DNA of 64,000 bases from contig HG738137.1 in assembly GCA_000499405.2 (NCBI GenBank), positions 24,598,491 through 24,662,490 of the forward strand. The letters are read 5' to 3'. The DNA comes from Onchocerca volvulus (Eukaryota > Nematoda > Chromadorea > Rhabditida > Onchocercidae). Numbering within the stretch: the stretch's first letter is position 1; the number at the start of each line of letters is the position of its first letter. Below, piece after piece: positions 60,551 to 64,000 of the stretch. Both the position numbers and the translations under genes were made by a program. The notes under the pieces were generated by a model. That model ran no database searches. It had not been told where the DNA came from and was given only the letters and a program-made list of their open reading frames with translations.

Positions 60551-61055
60551 TAATATTGTAACAAATACCAATTATTTGTATGAAAATTATGTGTAGAAAA
60601 GATGTTTCAGTTGGGTAAGTAAATGATAATTTTATTTTTCATATGTTATCTTTGTTTGTTTACTTTTCTTACTATTGTTTATGAGACTTTTCTCTCCATC
60701 TGCGGTTGTATTAAGAAATAAAATACGATGCAAAAAACTAAAACTACATCATGCATTAATTAATAATATTGCTAAAATTTGGATACGGATACGATAAAAT
60801 ATACGATAAATGGATACGATAAAACATGACAAACGAATATGATAAGTACCGTAACACCAATAATGTAATATTTCAAAAGGGGAAAAATTTATAAAATTCT
60901 AGCTGTGGTTTGAACTGAAATGAAATATTTCATTACCTAATCATATCAAATCTAATTACTCTAGGATATTTAAGATATCACCTAATTAGCCTAATTATCG
61001 CATATTTCATTTTAAAAGGAGCAAAAAAAATTCGAAATAGAAATGTTAAAATTAC

Positions 61056-62971
61056 CTGAAAAAATTCACTTATTGCAAAAACTTGTGAAGAACTTTCACG
61101 ATCATACATTTTTGTAAGTACAGCTATTCGTAATGTATTCCAAAAGCTATCACCGATACATATCAACGTTCCAATGATAAGCCATAAGGAGAGACTTAAA
61201 TAATTTTTGTGATTTTTATAAAATTTTTCGAAAAATTCTCAAAATATTTTGTAAATTTAAGACTTTTTAAAATTATTTTAGAAATTTACAGCTTTTAATA
61301 ATTAAAAATCTTTCCTAAGGTAATAGTTAAGCTATAAGTGAAAGAAGATCAAAGATTTAAACATAGAATTCATTCCAGGATTATAGGAAATTTATTTACT
61401 TGTTCGATCGATAATTTTCGAATACATTCATTTTAGTAAAAATTCAACTATTATGATTCCAAATTAAAATCTGATAAATTTGCGAAAATTTGAAAAATTT
61501 ATCAAATTAACAACCTTGGTGACAGGTAGGTAACATCATTTGTTGGTTCCAAATTCGCATTTTTAGGAAAAGCAAACCAAATGCCCAAAAATGCTACCAG
61601 ATATAATGGTAGAGCAATTAGCATTGTTGGCATATATCCGAAATTGTGGATTCGTTTACTTAAGAAACTAATTAAGCATCCACCTGTAAGAATATTTTTG
61701 TGAAAATTTGAAAAATACCATTTCGATTATTCTTTTCACTAATTAATTTAAAAATAAATTTCACATAATTAATGTTTTTTTTCGAACAGACATTTATCTT
61801 TAAAATTAAAACAAAAAATTGCCAAAATGAAAATTACAATTCTTTTTTTTAAGAAGCAAAACATTATGTCCCTTAACATTATGTTCTTTGACTTTATATC
61901 CCTTGTCTTTTATGTTCTTTGACCTCGTGTTTTGTGGCCTTTAAATGTAGCGGAAAATAAAAAAAAAAAAAAAAAAAGAACAAATAAATTGTAAATCATT
62001 CATTTTTTGTAAATCGAAGTCATAATTTAGAACTGAGCTTAATCCTGCCATTGTCTTTAATAAGAGAAAACTAAATAAATATTATAACTTTTGTAGAATC
62101 AAAAAAACTTCAAATTTAACTTAATGTCGCCTCTGTTTTAATTTGTAGCAAGAAATTACTAATACTTTATTTTCATTGTCAACCATTATCATGATAAGCC
62201 TTCATTATCACCTTTTATCACTGATAAAATCACTAGTTCCTTTTTTAGTTTCTTAAATGTTATGTAAATGAATATTTTCATCACTAACCGAAAATTTGTG
62301 ATGCTGAAGTGATGAATGCATAATAAGCGATAATTTCATTACCAAAACCGATGACTGATTTGGAAAATGATAAGCACGACGGATAGATTGTTATATAAAG
62401 TGATAATGATAAGCCCATAAACATGAAACCAGTAGCTAATAAAATCATTTTTATATCGGTAAACACCTTTATGATTTTACCTAAAAATCCCAGATTGTTT
62501 TTGTTTTTTTAAATCTATTACTAAAAACGACAATTTTACAGTGAAAAATTACAAAATTAAATCAAATTATATTTTGTCGAATTACATAATTTTAAATTCT
62601 CAACTATCATCAAATTTAATTTGAAATAGTTTAATTTGAAGAATGACAGCTTCGATAATTTTTAAAAAATACTTTCAAAAATGATATTATCCCAAATTTT
62701 ATCAATTAAAATTAAACGAATTCAGCAAATTGGAAGTAATTAAGAAATGACTGGTATAATTCAAAAGTTATGCTATATTTATGACACAAATCAATCAATT
62801 ATTTAATTAGTTTACTAATTATATTTGCTAAATTTGTAATAATTTCAAAAATTACCCATAGTTTTTGAGAAGCTATCACGTTTCGTTACAGATCGACTAG
62901 AATGGTCGGGTAACAAGGCGAATAAAATATTTGATAAAATTGTAAACACTGATAATCCACCAAAAATATAT
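61056..62971 (-). CDS. UNC-93-like protein, copy B, four internal exons (incomplete)
   Basis: Exons in transcript order: 62856-62971, 62289-62480, 61515-61683, 61056-61194. Lengths (116, 192, 169, 139) and phases equal those of copy A, with no stop or frameshift. Few residues differ: MILLATG for MHLLATG, VAFLG for VAILG, LRIAVL for LRTAVL, and QVFAISEFFQ for QASAISKFFQ. GKIIKVF stands for GKTMRMF at the start of the second exon. Upstream exons lie beyond 64000. The last exon, which in copy A encodes SLTTCASFFYS onward, is not found before the gap. The retained frame suggests a functional gene or a very recent duplicate. Function as for copy A. Confidence 0.85.
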
Positions 62972-63348
62972 CTGTCAATAATTCATCAATATATTTACAA
63001 CTAAATTTAAATTCTATTCATAATACAATCAAGTAAAATCGTTATCATGACAATGCAACATATCTTGATTATTGCAAACCTCGAATTTTAATGATACCTT
63101 AAATCAACTTAAATCGACGTAATTTTGACATGATAATATAATATATGCAATTATATACATTCCAAATTTCGAATTCCGATGTTTGTTCATTTCAATTATT
63201 CATTATTTGGTGAAGGATTTACCTTCAGAATTGAATTTAGCAAGTCTAGAAATCATTCGGAAAATGAGTGATAATCTGGATATCAGCATCTCATGCAGAG
63301 ATTGCCCTAGCTGCTGAGTTTATCAAAATTATCAGTTTATTACCTGGA

Positions 63349-63382
63349 GCCTAAGCCTAAGCCTAAGCCTAAGTCTAAGCCT
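63349..63382. repeat. Interstitial telomere-type repeat (GCCTAA)n
   Basis: Four exact GCCTAA units, one GTCTAA and a partial GCCT form a 34-base tract. On the other strand this is TTAGGC, the nematode telomere repeat. Copy A has only a short unrelated sequence at the equivalent place (near 55024-55035), so the tract was added or inserted in copy B. Confidence 0.95.
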
Positions 63383-63730
63383 TGATATGTATTATCAAAA
63401 ATTGTAAATAAATCAGCTACTGATCTAATTCCTTCAAGAATAAGAAAATTTATCTAGAAGTTTTGAGATTGCAGATCAATTACAACATGGCCGAATATTT
63501 TTAATTAATCGTGTCTAATCAAAGGTGTGGTTTATTGTTGATTATTCAAAAAAAATTAAATAAATAAATAACTAAATAAAAATAATTTAAAACATTTAGT
63601 TCTAAAATTTGAATTTTTAAAATGAACAATATTTATTTACTGAAGTTTTAAATAATTTCGAATCTTAATAATATTCATAATTTAAATTAAAAAATAGAAT
63701 AAAGTCCAAAATAATTGGAGAAAAAACGCG

Positions 63731-64000
63731 AAAACCACAAATAGTAAAATCGTAATTTTTGCTGGTTAGCGATTGAAATTAGCTTTGCAAACTATTTGTT
63801 TTAAATTTTATTTTCAAATTATCAACTTTTCTTGATAAGATTTTAAAATTTTGTTAATGAATGAATGAAATGTTTCTGTTGGGAAACCGAAACAAATTAT
63901 AATTCAAATATAGTCAGTAATCAATTATTATATTAATCGTAATTCATCACTTATAAATTTCATCTTCACATTCCATCACGTGATACATTTCTATCCCTCC
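63731..64000. other. End of window, intron of UNC-93 copy B
   Basis: AT-rich sequence with no recognisable exon. It should be intron ahead of the 78-bp exon seen in copy A at 55508-55585, whose partner would lie just past the window. Confidence 0.5.

Larger units (their letters stand above)
60548..63730 (-). repeat. Segmental duplication, copy B side
   Basis: Close match of 51790-55400 in the same orientation, through exons and introns. It differs by substitutions, loss of the 367-bp segment of copy A, and gain of a telomere-like tract at 63349-63382. Similarity fades near 63730. Confidence 0.9.

Noticed and set aside
1..64000. CRISPR arrays, operons, rRNA or tRNA genes
   Set aside because: The window is nematode nuclear DNA; the direct repeats are minisatellites without spacer structure, and no cloverleaf or rRNA sequence was recognised.

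Overview
The window is eukaryotic, extremely AT-rich, and almost certainly from a nematode. A short interstitial tract of GCCTAA units (the nematode telomere repeat TTAGGC read on the other strand) sits near the right end. The recognisable genes are a papain-family protease, a discoidin-domain receptor and UNC-93-like proteins, all split into many small exons with GT..AG introns. No closer identification than Nematoda is claimed.

Layout. (1) 190-2144, plus strand: the last four coding exons of a cathepsin L-like cysteine protease. One of its introns and half an exon have been duplicated in tandem. (2) About 2220-7420: transposon territory. It holds inverted and tandem repeat debris, an unexplained ORF fragment, and a decayed Helitron (minus strand) whose Pif1-like helicase is interrupted by a 586-bp solo LTR. 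(3) 8554-27875, minus strand: a complete 17-exon gene for a discoidin domain receptor (DDR) of 839 residues. The exon phases agree throughout. The kinase domain has lost the catalytic Asp, the DFG Asp and Gly and the activation-loop tyrosine pair, so it reads as a pseudokinase receptor. Its introns carry minisatellites and a perfect 32-bp-stem hairpin. (4) 27876-51253: about 23 kb with no gene that I can support, made of AT-rich sequence, microsatellites and several degenerate tandem repeat arrays. (5) 51254-60403, minus strand: an UNC-93-like membrane protein gene (copy A) in eight visible exons, with a second decayed Helitron in its most upstream visible intron. (6) 60469-60488: a 20-N assembly gap next to a TAA microsatellite. 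(7) 61056-62971, minus strand: four exons of a tandem UNC-93-like paralogue (copy B), nearly identical to copy A. Its 5' exons lie beyond the window and its last exon is not seen.

The genes do not form one pathway. The DDR product is a predicted plasma-membrane matrix receptor. The UNC-93-like proteins are multi-pass membrane proteins of the family that includes a nematode potassium-channel regulator. The protease is a secreted or lysosomal papain-type enzyme. The two most interesting points are the degenerate DDR kinase and the tandem UNC-93 duplication, whose breakpoint coincides with a microsatellite and gap and which also carries an interstitial telomere repeat. All coordinates were read by hand and no database search was run.
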